In this document: piece after piece, positions 1 to 6,527 of the stretch
Layout: the number at the start of each line of letters is the position of its first letter
How positions within the stretch are numbered: position 1 is the stretch's first letter
Assembly (NCBI GenBank): GCA_016177865.1
Contig: JACOUJ010000142.1
Location: 1-6,527 of the forward strand
Reading direction: 5' to 3'
Length of the DNA stretch: 6,527 nucleotides
DNA from: Candidatus Rokuibacteriota bacterium
GTDB lineage: Bacteria; Methylomirabilota; Methylomirabilia; Rokubacteriales; JACOUJ01
Program-made: the position numbers and the translations under genes
Notes under the pieces: generated by a model
Database searches by the model: none
Told to the model about the DNA's origin: nothing
The model's input: only the letters and a program-made list of their open reading frames with translations

Positions 1-39
1 ATCTGAACTCCCACTCTTAGCCACCAAAGGGGGTCCACC

Positions 40-351
40 ATGTTTGCTCGTACGGTTCGCATGCAGCTCAAGCCAAATAGCGTACCGGAGTTCACCCTGA
101 CGGTCGAGAGGGAAATCATTCCCCTCCTTCGGAAGCAGCAAGGCTTCAAGGACGAGATCACGTTCGTCCCCTCCGACGGAAAGGAAGCCGTCGGCATCAG
201 TCTGTGGGATCAGAAAGAGCAGGCGGAGGCGTATCAGCGCGGAGCCTATCCGGACGTGCTGAAGGCCCTGGCGAAAGTGGTTGAGGGAACTCCTCAGGTT
301 CAGACTTCTGAGGTGTCCAACTCGACCTTCCACAAGATCGCCGCGCGGTAA
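40..351 (+). CDS. ABM-like dimeric alpha/beta-barrel small protein
   Basis: A complete 103-residue protein. The ATG at 40 follows a purine-rich Shine-Dalgarno (AAAGGGGG, 26-33) at 6-base spacing. The N-terminal strand (FARTVRMQLKP), a helix with paired acidic and basic residues, the central GFKDEITFV strand and the later ISLWDQKEQAEAY segment match the order of the antibiotic-biosynthesis-monooxygenase-like (ABM) fold, a ferredoxin-like dimeric barrel of about 100 residues. Members range from quinol monooxygenases to haem-degrading enzymes, and many have no known substrate. I see no residues that fix a substrate, so the fold is a moderate-confidence call and the function is unknown. It has no signal peptide or membrane segment, so it is probably cytosolic. 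It lies 85 bases upstream of groES copy 1 on the same strand, separated by a strong hairpin. Nothing suggests a chaperonin-related role. Confidence 0.72.
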   Translation: MFARTVRMQLKPNSVPEFTLTVEREIIPLLRKQQGFKDEITFVPSDGKEAVGISLWDQKEQAEAYQRGAYPDVLKALAKVVEGTPQVQTSEVSNSTFHKIAAR

Positions 352-374
352 GCCGTCTGAAGGCGACAGGTCTT

Positions 375-406
375 TGGTGGGGGGCGGCCCAGTCCGCCCC
401 CCACCA
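375..406 (+). terminator. GC-rich perfect hairpin after the ABM-like gene
   Basis: A perfect 13-bp inverted repeat: the left arm TGGTGGGGGGCGG (375-387) pairs with 394-406 around a 6-base loop. It begins 23 bases after the ABM stop codon, which suits transcription termination or mRNA 3'-end protection. No T-run follows on either strand (a CA-rich stretch follows on +), so it is not a textbook intrinsic terminator. It could act as a partial terminator or attenuator between the ABM gene and groES. Confidence 0.5.
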
Positions 407-436
407 CACACACTACTCGGAAGAGGGAGGCCCCGC

Positions 437-472
437 ATGATGGCTCAGGCAACCATGATGGCTCAGGCAACG
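437..472 (+). repeat. 18-bp tandem duplication at groES copy 1 start
   Basis: Two consecutive 18-base units (437-454 and 455-472), identical except for the last base, each begin ATGATGGCTCAGGCAAC. They duplicate the start codon region and encode MMAQAT twice, lengthening the GroES N-terminus in frame. The Shine-Dalgarno sits only in front of the first unit, so that copy is the likely initiation site. Confidence 0.85.
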
Positions 473-766
473 AAGACGACGCTGCGTCCGCTCCACGACC
501 GCATCCTGGTCAAGCGTCTCGAGGAGGGGGATGTCAAGCACGGCAGCATCGTCATCCCCGACACCGCCAAGGAGAAGCCCCAGGAGGGCAAGGTCATCGC
601 CGTCGGCACCGGCAAGGTGACCGACGACGGGAAGAAGCTCCCCCTCGACGTCAAGGCGGGGGACCGGATCCTGTTCGGCAAGTACTCCGGCAGCGAGGTG
701 AAGCTGGATGGTGAGGAGTACCTCATCATGAAGGAGGAGGACGTGCTCGGCATTCTCGGCTCGTGA
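437..766 (+). CDS. groES: Co-chaperonin GroES, copy 1 (10 kDa)
   Basis: GroES forms the heptameric lid that caps the GroEL ring during ATP-driven protein folding in the cytosol. The core is full length: LRPLHDRILVKR at the start, a mobile loop with HGSIVIPDTAKEK, the EGKVIAVGTGK strand, the GDRILFGKYSG motif and the EEYLIMKEEDVLGIL end. The start at 437 (109 residues; the ATG at 440 is equally possible) is set by GGGAGG at 425-430. An ATG at 455 is too far from it. The protein carries an extra N-terminal tail of about 12 residues made by a tandem duplication (MMAQAT twice). The mobile loop differs from copy 2 (HGSIVI against RGGIII). No CIRCE or clear promoter lies in the roughly 30 bases between the upstream hairpin and the gene, so transcription may come from further upstream. 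It is followed after 55 bases by a truncated groEL. Confidence 0.93.
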   Translation: MMAQATMMAQATKTTLRPLHDRILVKRLEEGDVKHGSIVIPDTAKEKPQEGKVIAVGTGKVTDDGKKLPLDVKAGDRILFGKYSGSEVKLDGEEYLIMKEEDVLGILGS

Positions 767-769
767 AAC

Positions 770-786
770 TCGCGGCTCAGCCGCGG
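770..786 (+). other. Small hairpin in the groES-groEL intergenic gap, copy 1
   Basis: CGCGGC (771-776) pairs with GCCGCG (780-785) around a TCA loop, with a possible flanking G-U pair. It starts 4 bases after the groES stop and lies upstream of the groEL Shine-Dalgarno (AGGAGG, 807-812). It could influence processing or relative expression of the two cistrons, but short GC-rich hairpins also occur by chance in GC-rich DNA. Confidence 0.3.
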
Positions 787-821
787 TCAACCATTCGTGC
801 ACACTCAGGAGGAACGTCGCC

Positions 822-1309
822 ATGCCCAAGCAGCTCCTATTCGCCGAGGAAGCCCGCGCCGCACTCTTGCGCGGGGTCAACATCATGTCGCAGGCCGTCA
901 AGGCCACGCTGGGCCCTAAGGGCCGGAATGTCGTCATCAGCAAGAAGTTCGGTAGCCCCACGATCACCAAGGACGGCGTCGCCGTCGCCAAGGAGGTCGA
1001 GCTGAAGGATCCGTACGAGGACATGGGGGCCCAGATGATCAAGGAGGTGGCCTCCAAGACCTCGGATGTCGCGGGGGACGGGACCACGACGGCGACCGTA
1101 CTCGCCCAGGCGATCTTTCGCGAGGGGCTCAAGAACGTCACCGCCGGGGCCAACCCGATGGGCCTCAAGCGCGGCATCGAGCACGCCGTGGAACAGGTAG
1201 TCGCCGAGCTGAAGAAAATGTCCAAGGCGACTAAGGATAGGAAGGAGATCGCCCAGGTGGCGACGATCGCCGCCAACAACGACCGGACCATCGGCGACCT
1301 GATCGCCGA

Positions 1310-1316
<7 letters not shown>
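822..1316 (+). pseudogene. groEL: GroEL copy 1, N-terminal fragment (3'-truncated)
   Basis: GroEL is the 60-kDa tetradecameric ATP-dependent chaperonin, normally about 540 residues. Here only residues 1-165 are present: the start MPKQLLF, the nucleotide-binding loop TLGPKGRNVV (29-38), the ATPase motif GDGTTT (85-90, with Asp86), and ATIAANNDRTIGDLIAEAM at the end. The ATG at 822 is fixed by AGGAGG at 807-812. After codon 165 the sequence becomes the reverse complement of a second groEL. The intermediate and apical domains, including the substrate- and GroES-binding surface, and the C-terminal half of the equatorial domain are missing. The reading frame happens to stay open antisense through copy 2 to 2126, so an automatic caller could report a 434-residue chimera; residues after 165 are not GroEL. 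As it stands it cannot encode a working chaperonin. Confidence 0.9.
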
Positions 1317-1759
<443 letters not shown>

Positions 1760-1795
1760 TCCGATCCTCCTCCTCTGTGAATGGGATACAGATGC

Positions 1796-2086
1796 TTACG
1801 CGATGACCCCGAGGATGTCATCCTCGCGAAGAATCAAATACTCCTCGTCCTCGATCTTGACTTCCGATCCGGAATACTTCCCAAAGAGAATCCGGTCGCC
1901 CACCTTGACGTCGAGGGCCACCTTCTGGCCGTTCTCCAAAATCTTTCCTCCCCCTACCGCGATGACTTTCCCCTCCTGTGGCTTCTCCTTCGCCGTATCC
2001 GGGATAATGATGCCGCCCCGACGGGTCTCTTCCTCCTCAATCCGCTTGACCAAGACGCGATCGTGCAACGGACGAATCTTCGCCAT
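1796..2086 (-). CDS. groES: Co-chaperonin GroES, copy 2 (10 kDa)
   Basis: A complete 96-residue GroES of standard length, the lid subunit for GroEL. Visible are the IRPLHDRVLVKRIEEEE start, a mobile loop with RRGGIIIPDTAKEK whose hydrophobic III contacts GroEL, EGKVIAVGGGK, the GDRILFGKYSG motif and a DDILGVIA end. The ATG at 2086 is preceded by GGAGG (2094-2098) with 7-base spacing. Unlike copy 1 it has no N-terminal extension. A perfect CIRCE operator and a sigma-70-like promoter lie 73-128 bases upstream, so this operon is predicted to be under HrcA heat-shock repression. It leads into the truncated groEL copy 2. Confidence 0.96.
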   Translation of the reverse strand: MAKIRPLHDRVLVKRIEEEETRRGGIIIPDTAKEKPQEGKVIAVGGGKILENGQKVALDVKVGDRILFGKYSGSEVKIEDEEYLILREDDILGVIA

Positions 2087-2158
2087 GAGATCCCCTCCCC
2101 TGAATGATGAGAATTCGACGTTTTGACCAGAGGTCAGACTTACCCTGCGCCACTTATA

Positions 2159-2185
2159 TTAGCACTCGTGTCAAGCGAGTGCTAA
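2159..2185 (-). promoter_or_regulatory. CIRCE element (HrcA operator)
   Basis: A perfect match to the CIRCE consensus: TTAGCACTC (2159-2167), a 9-base spacer, then GAGTGCTAA (2177-2185). CIRCE is the binding site of the HrcA repressor, which is released on heat shock and needs GroESL for activity. It lies 72 bases upstream of the groES copy 2 start and abuts the predicted -10 box, the usual position for repression at the transcription start. No similar element occurs upstream of copy 1. Confidence 0.97.
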
Positions 2186-2214
2186 TACTACATCAGGTCA
2201 CGAGGAAAAGACAA
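2185..2214 (-). promoter_or_regulatory. Probable sigma-70 promoter of groESL copy 2
   Basis: Read on the minus strand, a -35-like TTGTCT (2209-2214) is separated by 18 bases from a -10-like TAGTAT (2185-2190). Each matches the consensus at 4 of 6 positions. The -10 box runs into the CIRCE, placing the transcription start within the operator. The support is the geometry relative to the CIRCE more than the boxes themselves. A TTGACA inside the CIRCE spacer (2169-2174, minus strand) lacks a -10 partner at proper spacing. Confidence 0.5.
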
Positions 2215-2295
2215 GGAGGAAGTCGGAAGTCATCACGAATGATGATAAAACAGAGGTATTTGCATGCCATGAGGGGTGGCCAGGCAGGAGCAGAC

Positions 2296-3498
2296 TTAAT
2301 ACCACCGGTGACCCGCTAGGCGACACTCCAGGCGATGAAGGCGGTGGTGGAGAGATGGGAGCGTCGAGCCATCATTCGACTCCGCCAGGGCCAGGGCACG
2401 GACCACGATCTGGCGGGCCGCCTCAAGGTCGCGGGCCCGGTGCTCCAAATACTTGGCCAGTTCCTCCATAGGTTCCAGTGATGGAATCTCCTGAGCCGCC
2501 CACGCGCTCCAGACCTCTCGGGCCTCCTCCCATCGCCCGAGACGCCTGAGGAGGCGCCCGAGCCGCTGCCGGACCTCCAGAGCTTGATTCGGCGAGAGGG
2601 ATCTTGCCAAGGCCTCACGGTAGCAGGCTGCGCTCCGATCCCAATCCCGCCCCTCCCAAAACCGGCCGAGTCCCACCCACTCTTCTGGATGCTCGACTTT
2701 CCCTTGACCAACGAGGGTCGCGAGCCGACCCATCAGCACGGCCAGCGAGAGGAGGTCCTGAGCGTTATGCTCGAAGACCCCCTCGAGCACCGAAAGATCC
2801 TGTTCCCGGAGGTAGCGAAAGTAGAGTTGCGGGATCATGGCCCCGGGGACATCGTCATCGCGTTCGTGGCCGAGCAGCACGGCCTCGAGGCTCCCGAGAC
2901 GGAAATCCGGGACCAGACCCCGCCAAAGGCGACGGGCCAAGGGAAGAAGATCCAGATGGGGCAGCGCCTGGCCGGGCCAGGGGCGCCGGGCGAGGACGAA
3001 GCGGGTTTCGAGCAGCGGCAGATCGAAGCCCCGGCCGTTATAGGTGACGAGACCAGAGGCTTCAGGGAGGCGGCGGGCTAACATTTCCAGGAGGGCGGGC
3101 TCTTCATGGAAATCCCTCATGAAAAACTGCTCGACCTCGAACGCCTCCCCCGTAAACCGCCCCACTCCGATGAGGAAGGGGTAGGTCCCGGTTCCACCTG
3201 CGAGCCCAGTGGTCTCCGTATCCAGGTAGATGGCAGCCCCCGGCGTGAAGCCGGGACCCGCGACGAGGGGAAGCGAGGACGCGCCAGCGGCAAGGCCGAG
3301 CCCGATTCTCCCCTGGCGATGGCCGAGCGGGTAGCGGCGCCTTAAAAAAAGGCAAGACCCCTCGCCCGTCTCAACCACTTCACCCTCAAAACCCTGACTC
3401 CGGGGGCGGACCGTTGGGGACGGTCCAGACCGATTAGAGGCGCTCCGGGAGTCGAGCCGCCTCAAAACCGATCTGAGTCGCTCCAGCTGGTGACTCAC
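2296..3498 (-). CDS. mrfB: MrfB/YprB-like DnaQ-fold exonuclease with TPR-like C-terminus
   Basis: A 400-residue protein of the YprB family (RNase H-like, DEDD exonuclease superfamily). Catalytic motifs are visible: ExoI DTETTGL with Asp93 and Glu95, ExoII YNGRGFD with Asp159, and ExoIII HNAQD with His244 and Asp248. An Asp in HLDLL (183) lies between them. From about residue 272 to 375 there are Trp/Arg/Ala-rich paired helices resembling tetratricopeptide repeats, a likely protein-contact region. In Bacillus subtilis MrfB is a metal-dependent exonuclease acting with the helicase MrfA in repair of mitomycin C damage, separately from UvrABC excision. Here the same partner lies immediately upstream. 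The gene starts with GTG at 3498, overlaps the helicase stop by four bases (GTGA) and has no clear Shine-Dalgarno, which suggests translational coupling. The first 40 residues are poorly conserved-looking. It is intact, and the family call is strong; the repair role is by homology and context. Confidence 0.87.
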   Translation of the reverse strand: MSHQLERLRSVLRRLDSRSASNRSGPSPTVRPRSQGFEGEVVETGEGSCLFLRRRYPLGHRQGRIGLGLAAGASSLPLVAGPGFTPGAAIYLDTETTGLAGGTGTYPFLIGVGRFTGEAFEVEQFFMRDFHEEPALLEMLARRLPEASGLVTYNGRGFDLPLLETRFVLARRPWPGQALPHLDLLPLARRLWRGLVPDFRLGSLEAVLLGHERDDDVPGAMIPQLYFRYLREQDLSVLEGVFEHNAQDLLSLAVLMGRLATLVGQGKVEHPEEWVGLGRFWEGRDWDRSAACYREALARSLSPNQALEVRQRLGRLLRRLGRWEEAREVWSAWAAQEIPSLEPMEELAKYLEHRARDLEAARQIVVRALALAESNDGSTLPSLHHRLHRLECRLAGHRWY

Positions 3499-5474
3499 GT
3501 GGTCAAGCGTTCCAAGATGGATTGGGCCACCCCCTTGGCCCTTCGACCGAGTTCATTCGCGGGGCCGACGCAGGAGGGGCACCCTCTTAGGCAGAGACAG
3601 GCCGAGAGGACGGCGCGGGCCCTCCCGAGAAGTTCCACCCGAAGCTGGAACAGGCGCTCGGTGAGACCCATCCCGCCCGGGTAATTGTCGTAGAGATACA
3701 GGGTCGGCTCAAAGTGCGGGGCCCGCAAGAGTCGGGCACGAGCTCCCTGGGTCGTCAGAACCACCCCCCCATCGACCGCTGGAGTCCGGTCGCCGAGCCA
3801 TGCTCCGAGGTCGCGGACGTCGCACAGAAGAAGGAGCGGCGCCAGATGATGCAGGAGGTAGGTCAACCCCCGGAGGCCATCCACGGCGTCGTCCCGGCTG
3901 GGACACAGCCGGTCGAGAAGCGTCGGATCGACCGTGAGCCACAACCCCTGCGTTTGCATCTCCTGCTGGGGAAGTTCAACTTCACCCGAGCCAACGTTTT
4001 CCATGGTCTGGAACTTGATCTTTTTGAACCCGACTGTCTTCTCCGCAACCAAGAGTTCCCCCTGCTCGGCCACCATGCTGGGTTCCTTGGCGCTTTCGAA
4101 CGTCTCCAGGATCCAGACACCCTTGGCGCTAATCGCGTCGGTGAAGTAATCGACGGTGACTTTTTTCACGTAGGCCACCTTCTCTTCATCCTCCCGAAAT
4201 CGCAGTTCCTGGACCTCGTACTGCTCCCCTTCCAGAAGATAGATGGCCTTCGGGTAGATCATTGAAAAGGCGCTCCCCCAGTCCACCTCCGCGATCACCC
4301 TGCGCGACTTTCGCTCCCTGGCATCCCGCGCAGCCACGTCCAGGACGATGAAGTTGTCCGAGGTGACGCTCCGAAGACTGATATGGTCCGCCGGATACGT
4401 CTCTGAGGTCCAGTGGTATCGGCCGCCAGTCTCACGGAGGAGTCCCTCTTCCTCCAGAAGCTTGAGGTAGGGGGTCACGTCCTGGGCTCCAAATCGCTCA
4501 GCAAGCGTAAACGGCAGTTCGAACGCCGCGCACTTCAAGTGGCTGGTCAGGATGTAGGGGTTCTCCGGATTGATCAGGGCGTGCTCCGGGGAGGCCCCAA
4601 AAAGATAATCGGGGTGTTCCACCATAAACTGGTTCAGGGGGGTCGAGGAGGCGACCAGAATGGCGAGGGAGAGCCCGTGCCTCCGCCCCGCACGACCCGC
4701 TTGCTGCCAGAGGGAGGCGATGGTGCCGGGGTACCCCGCGAGGATCGCCAGGTCAAGCTGGCCGATATCCACCCCTAACTCGAGGGCGTTGGTCGCCACA
4801 ACGCCGAGGATTGCTCCCTCCCTCAGTCCCGCTTCCACCTCGCGACGTCTCCCAGGAAGGTATCCCCCCCGATATCCGCGGATGAGATCCGTCTCCCCGG
4901 GCTTCTGGGCGACCCGGGCCCTGAGCTCAGAGAGCAGAACTTCCTGGGCCAAGCGACTTACTGTGAAGACGATCGTGGGGATCTTTTCCGCCACCGCCCG
5001 GCTGGCGAATCGCACAGCCTCCCCGAGATAAGGCTTCCGGATCCCCAGCTCCGGGTTCACAACCGGCGGGTTGACGCAGACGAAGACCTTCTCTCCGGCC
5101 GGCGCGCCATTCTCGGAAATTTCTTCGACCGGTCCTCCGGTCAGGCGCGTGGCCAGTTCCTCGGGATTGGCAATGGTGGCGGAGGCGCAGATGAACTGGG
5201 GGGAGGAGCCATGAAAGCGGCAGAGTCGCTTGAGCCGCGTCAGGAGATTGGCCAAGTGGCTTCCGAAGACCCCCCGATAGGCGTGGAGCTCATCAATAAC
5301 GACATACCTCAGGTTCTGGAAGAGTCCGAGCCACTGGGTGTGATGGGGAAGGATTCCGGAGTGTAGCATGTCCGGGTTGGTCAGGACGAGGGTGGCCCGG
5401 ACTCGGATCGCGCGCCGAGCATCCTGGGGGGTGTCTCCGTCGTAGGTGTGGATTCGAAGCTCGGGGAGGCAGGG
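3495..5474 (-). CDS. mrfA: MrfA/YprA-like DEAH-box helicase, 5'-truncated
   Basis: A superfamily 2 helicase with a DUF1998-type C-terminus; in B. subtilis, MrfA unwinds DNA with MrfB in mitomycin C repair. Numbering from the internal ATG at 5369 (624 residues): motif II DELH at 26-29, motif III SAT at 63-65, motif V ATNALELGVDIG at 192-203 and motif VI QQAGRAGRR at 222-230. A Cys cluster near the end (591, 593, 597, 600; GCPSC) is expected to bind metal. The ATG at 5369 is not the real start: family-like sequence continues in frame upstream (LPELRIHTYDGDTPQ, then ATLVLTNPD just before it) to about 5474. Beyond that the similarity stops, and an in-frame TGA lies at 5553-5555. The Q-motif/N-terminal region and the Walker A GKT/S motif are absent, roughly 150 or more residues. 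As assembled it should not hydrolyse ATP. The frame is otherwise clean, favouring a recent break or an assembly join over long decay. Confidence 0.85.
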   Translation of the reverse strand, partial: PCLPELRIHTYDGDTPQDARRAIRVRATLVLTNPDMLHSGILPHHTQWLGLFQNLRYVVIDELHAYRGVFGSHLANLLTRLKRLCRFHGSSPQFICASATIANPEELATRLTGGPVEEISENGAPAGEKVFVCVNPPVVNPELGIRKPYLGEAVRFASRAVAEKIPTIVFTVSRLAQEVLLSELRARVAQKPGETDLIRGYRGGYLPGRRREVEAGLREGAILGVVATNALELGVDIGQLDLAILAGYPGTIASLWQQAGRAGRRHGLSLAILVASSTPLNQFMVEHPDYLFGASPEHALINPENPYILTSHLKCAAFELPFTLAERFGAQDVTPYLKLLEEEGLLRETGGRYHWTSETYPADHISLRSVTSDNFIVLDVAARDARERKSRRVIAEVDWGSAFSMIYPKAIYLLEGEQYEVQELRFREDEEKVAYVKKVTVDYFTDAISAKGVWILETFESAKEPSMVAEQGELLVAEKTVGFKKIKFQTMENVGSGEVELPQQEMQTQGLWLTVDPTLLDRLCPSRDDAVDGLRGLTYLLHHLAPLLLLCDVRDLGAWLGDRTPAVDGGVVLTTQGARARLLRAPHFEPTLYLYDNYPGGMGLTERLFQLRVELLGRARAVLSACLCLRGCPSCVGPANELGRRAKGVAQSILERLTT

Positions 5475-5662
5475 AAACGACGGACGGCGGTGACCATCGG
5501 CTCCTGGCTCAGTACATGATCGAGGAGCCTCGCGACCCCGTCCATGGCGCCATCATAGGAGGAAGCCGCCAGGACTGTCAATGTTCCGGGCTGAGATAGA
5601 CGCGGACCCGCGCACATGCTATAAGAAAGTGCATCTCGATTCACGCTAAGGAGGCTTGTCCC
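5475..5662. other. Unassigned stretch between truncated helicase and VanZ gene
   Basis: About 190 bases where the missing helicase N-terminus should lie on the minus strand. No frame carries a Walker A motif or a FPTKALAQDQ-like motif Ia. One minus-strand frame stays open here (it contains LLDHVLSQEPMVTAVRRF) and faintly resembles the region just after Walker A in such helicases, but the match is too weak to call. The right end holds the VanZ start signals. No repeat or insertion-sequence end was seen. Confidence 0.4.
5617..5654 (+). promoter_or_regulatory. Candidate extended -10 promoter and RBS of the VanZ gene
   Basis: TGC-TATAAG (5617-5625) is an extended -10 sequence matching TATAAT at 5 of 6 positions, with no convincing -35 box. 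AAGGAGG (5648-5654), a near-perfect Shine-Dalgarno, lies 8 bases before TTG at 5663. This ribosome binding site decides the non-ATG start. The promoter part is tentative; the ribosome binding site is strong. Confidence 0.5.
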
Positions 5663-6289
5663 TTGCGGCCCGCTTCGCAACTGTTGCCGGGGACCCGCCG
5701 CGCCCCTCCGGCCCTCTGGCTTCCACCCCTCCTGTGGACCGGACTGATTGCCTTCTTCTCGTCCTCTGCGATGAGCGGTGAGGCGACCGGAACGCTCCTC
5801 CGCGCCATTCTCCCCTGGACCACACCCTCCACAATTGAAGCGCTCAACTGGATCATGAGGAAGGGGGGCCACGTGTTCGAGTACGCCATCCTCACCGTCC
5901 TCTGGGACCGGGCGCTTCGACAAGGGACGTCCTGGCAGGGTCGCTGGATCGTCCGGGGCACCCTCTTCCTCTCGCTCGCGACGGCCTGCCTTGACGAACT
6001 CCATCAGGCCTCGATCGGGGATCGCACGGGAAGTGCGCTTGACGTTCTCCTGGACGGAGCCGCAAGCGGGGTGACCCAGTGGGGGCTTGTCCACCGGGCC
6101 GGCGGCGGGTCGTTCCTCTGGAGGGTCACAGGCGCCCTCGCCTGGACCGTGGCCCCCCTCGGCACCTTCCTCTTGGGTTTCAATTGGGTCCTTGCCCTCC
6201 CCACTACAGGGCTCACTGCCGTCGCGGCGACCGCCTGGGGCGTCCTCCTGATTCGCCGGTACCTGACACGCCCGAACCGCCTCGGCTAG
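5663..6289 (+). CDS. VanZ-family integral membrane protein
   Basis: A complete 208-residue protein with a TTG start, chosen because AAGGAGG lies 8 bases upstream. VanZ-like hallmarks: an N-terminal membrane helix (about 17-36, ending FFSSS), KGGHVFEYAIL (67-77, with His70, Glu73 and Tyr74), and DELHQ (111-115) followed by DRTGSALDVLLD (120-131, with Arg121, Asp127 and Asp131). The family is named for a teicoplanin-resistance accessory protein of enterococcal van clusters, but most members are chromosomal membrane proteins of unknown role, and no other van gene is present. Two further hydrophobic segments follow (about 152-174 and 178-198), ending in a basic tail (IRRYLTRPNR), so the protein is longer than the minimal VanZ domain. 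It is transcribed divergently from the helicase remnant. Resistance should not be inferred from this gene alone. Confidence 0.85.
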   Translation: MRPASQLLPGTRRAPPALWLPPLLWTGLIAFFSSSAMSGEATGTLLRAILPWTTPSTIEALNWIMRKGGHVFEYAILTVLWDRALRQGTSWQGRWIVRGTLFLSLATACLDELHQASIGDRTGSALDVLLDGAASGVTQWGLVHRAGGGSFLWRVTGALAWTVAPLGTFLLGFNWVLALPTTGLTAVAATAWGVLLIRRYLTRPNRLG

Positions 6290-6300
6290 CATCCGTGTGC

Positions 6301-6527
6301 CTAATTCGGATGACCGCTCGGATTGTCCAAGACCTTCTCGTCTATTCTCCAGCACCGACCGGAGCGACGCCCGGCCAGCGTCAACGATCTGCTTGAGGAG
6401 GCCCTGGGGGAACGCGCGGATGCTCTGGCCTCGAGTCGCATCATGGTTCGTCGGCGCCGGCTGGATTCCCGGCTTGCAGGAGGAAGGCAAGATCGCCTTC
6501 AAACCGTATTATCTGGGCGGCGTCGAT
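6301..6527 (+). pseudogene. Sensor histidine kinase fragment, 5'-truncated and frameshifted
   Basis: Twelve bases after the VanZ stop, the frame starting at 6301 reads RMTARIVQDLLVYS, typical of the second helix of a histidine-kinase dimerisation (DHp) domain. It continues to PAP at 6357, then closes at 6396. Shifting by one base (extra A near 6358) restores family-like sequence: PERRPASVNDLLEEALGER, then ALASSRIMVRRR and DRLQTVL, the entry into the HATPase_c domain. The phosphoacceptor His (H-box), any sensor region and the ATP-binding N, G1 and G2 boxes are absent, either lost upstream or beyond the window. The last residues in the second frame (SGRRR) look off-family, while another frame reads LGGVD, hinting at a second shift. 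It may be a genuine remnant or sequence error at a contig edge. The call rests on recognising the family pattern across two frames. Confidence 0.55.

Noticed and set aside
2230..2245. TCATCA-CGAA-TGATGA hairpin as a terminator of mrfB
   Set aside because: The stem is only 6 bp and AT-rich with no clean T-run after it on the minus strand. It lies about 50 bases past the stop and just upstream of the groES promoter, so the evidence is too weak.
2584..3081. Plus-strand ORFs of 147-165 residues
   Set aside because: They are antisense to the exonuclease gene, whose catalytic motifs are plain on the minus strand.
5663..6289. VanZ gene as evidence of glycopeptide resistance
   Set aside because: No vanH, vanA, vanX, vanR or vanS homologue accompanies it, and VanZ-domain proteins are widespread without resistance. 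The nearby kinase remnant does not look like a linked VanS.
5381..6502. A 373-residue minus-strand ORF
   Set aside because: It lies antisense to the VanZ gene, which has a strong ribosome binding site and family motifs. Its own sequence is Gly/Arg/Pro-rich and low in recognisable structure, typical of an open shadow frame in GC-rich DNA.

Overview
This looks like a GC-rich bacterial metagenome contig from an uncultured lineage. The GroES/GroEL, VanZ and histidine-kinase sequences have the flavour of NC10/Methylomirabilota-Rokubacteria-like or deltaproteobacterial genomes, but that placement is an impression from protein style, not a search result. No tRNA, rRNA, CRISPR array or insertion sequence was seen.

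Layout. (1) 40-351 (+): a small ABM-like alpha/beta-barrel protein, followed by a strong GC-rich hairpin. (2) 437-1316 (+): groES copy 1, then a groEL cut off after about codon 165. (3) 1310-2086 (-): groEL copy 2, cut off after codon 150, preceded by its own intact groES. The two groEL stumps meet in convergent orientation at 1310-1317, sharing about 8 bases. Copy 2 has a perfect CIRCE (HrcA operator) and a plausible sigma-70 promoter upstream; copy 1 has neither. (4) 2296-5474 (-): an mrfA-mrfB-like pair (YprA/YprB type), a DEAH-box helicase with a Cys-rich C-terminus and a DnaQ-like exonuclease with C-terminal TPR-like helices. They overlap by 4 bases. The helicase has lost its N-terminal part, including the ATP-binding motif I. 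(5) 5475-5662: a short region holding the start signals of the next gene. (6) 5663-6289 (+): an intact VanZ-family membrane protein with a TTG start. (7) 6301-6527 (+): a piece of a sensor histidine kinase without its N-terminus, with a frameshift, running off the window end.

The main message is structural. Four genes (two groELs, the helicase, the kinase) are cut in mid-domain at three separate places, while the genes between the cuts look healthy. This indicates either a chimeric or misassembled contig or a heavily rearranged locus. I favour an assembly or chimera cause but cannot prove it from sequence alone. Conclusions about chaperonin function, or about linkage between the blocks, should wait until the junctions are verified. 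I see no convincing new biological system; the most biologically interesting intact unit is the mrfA-mrfB-like DNA-repair pair.
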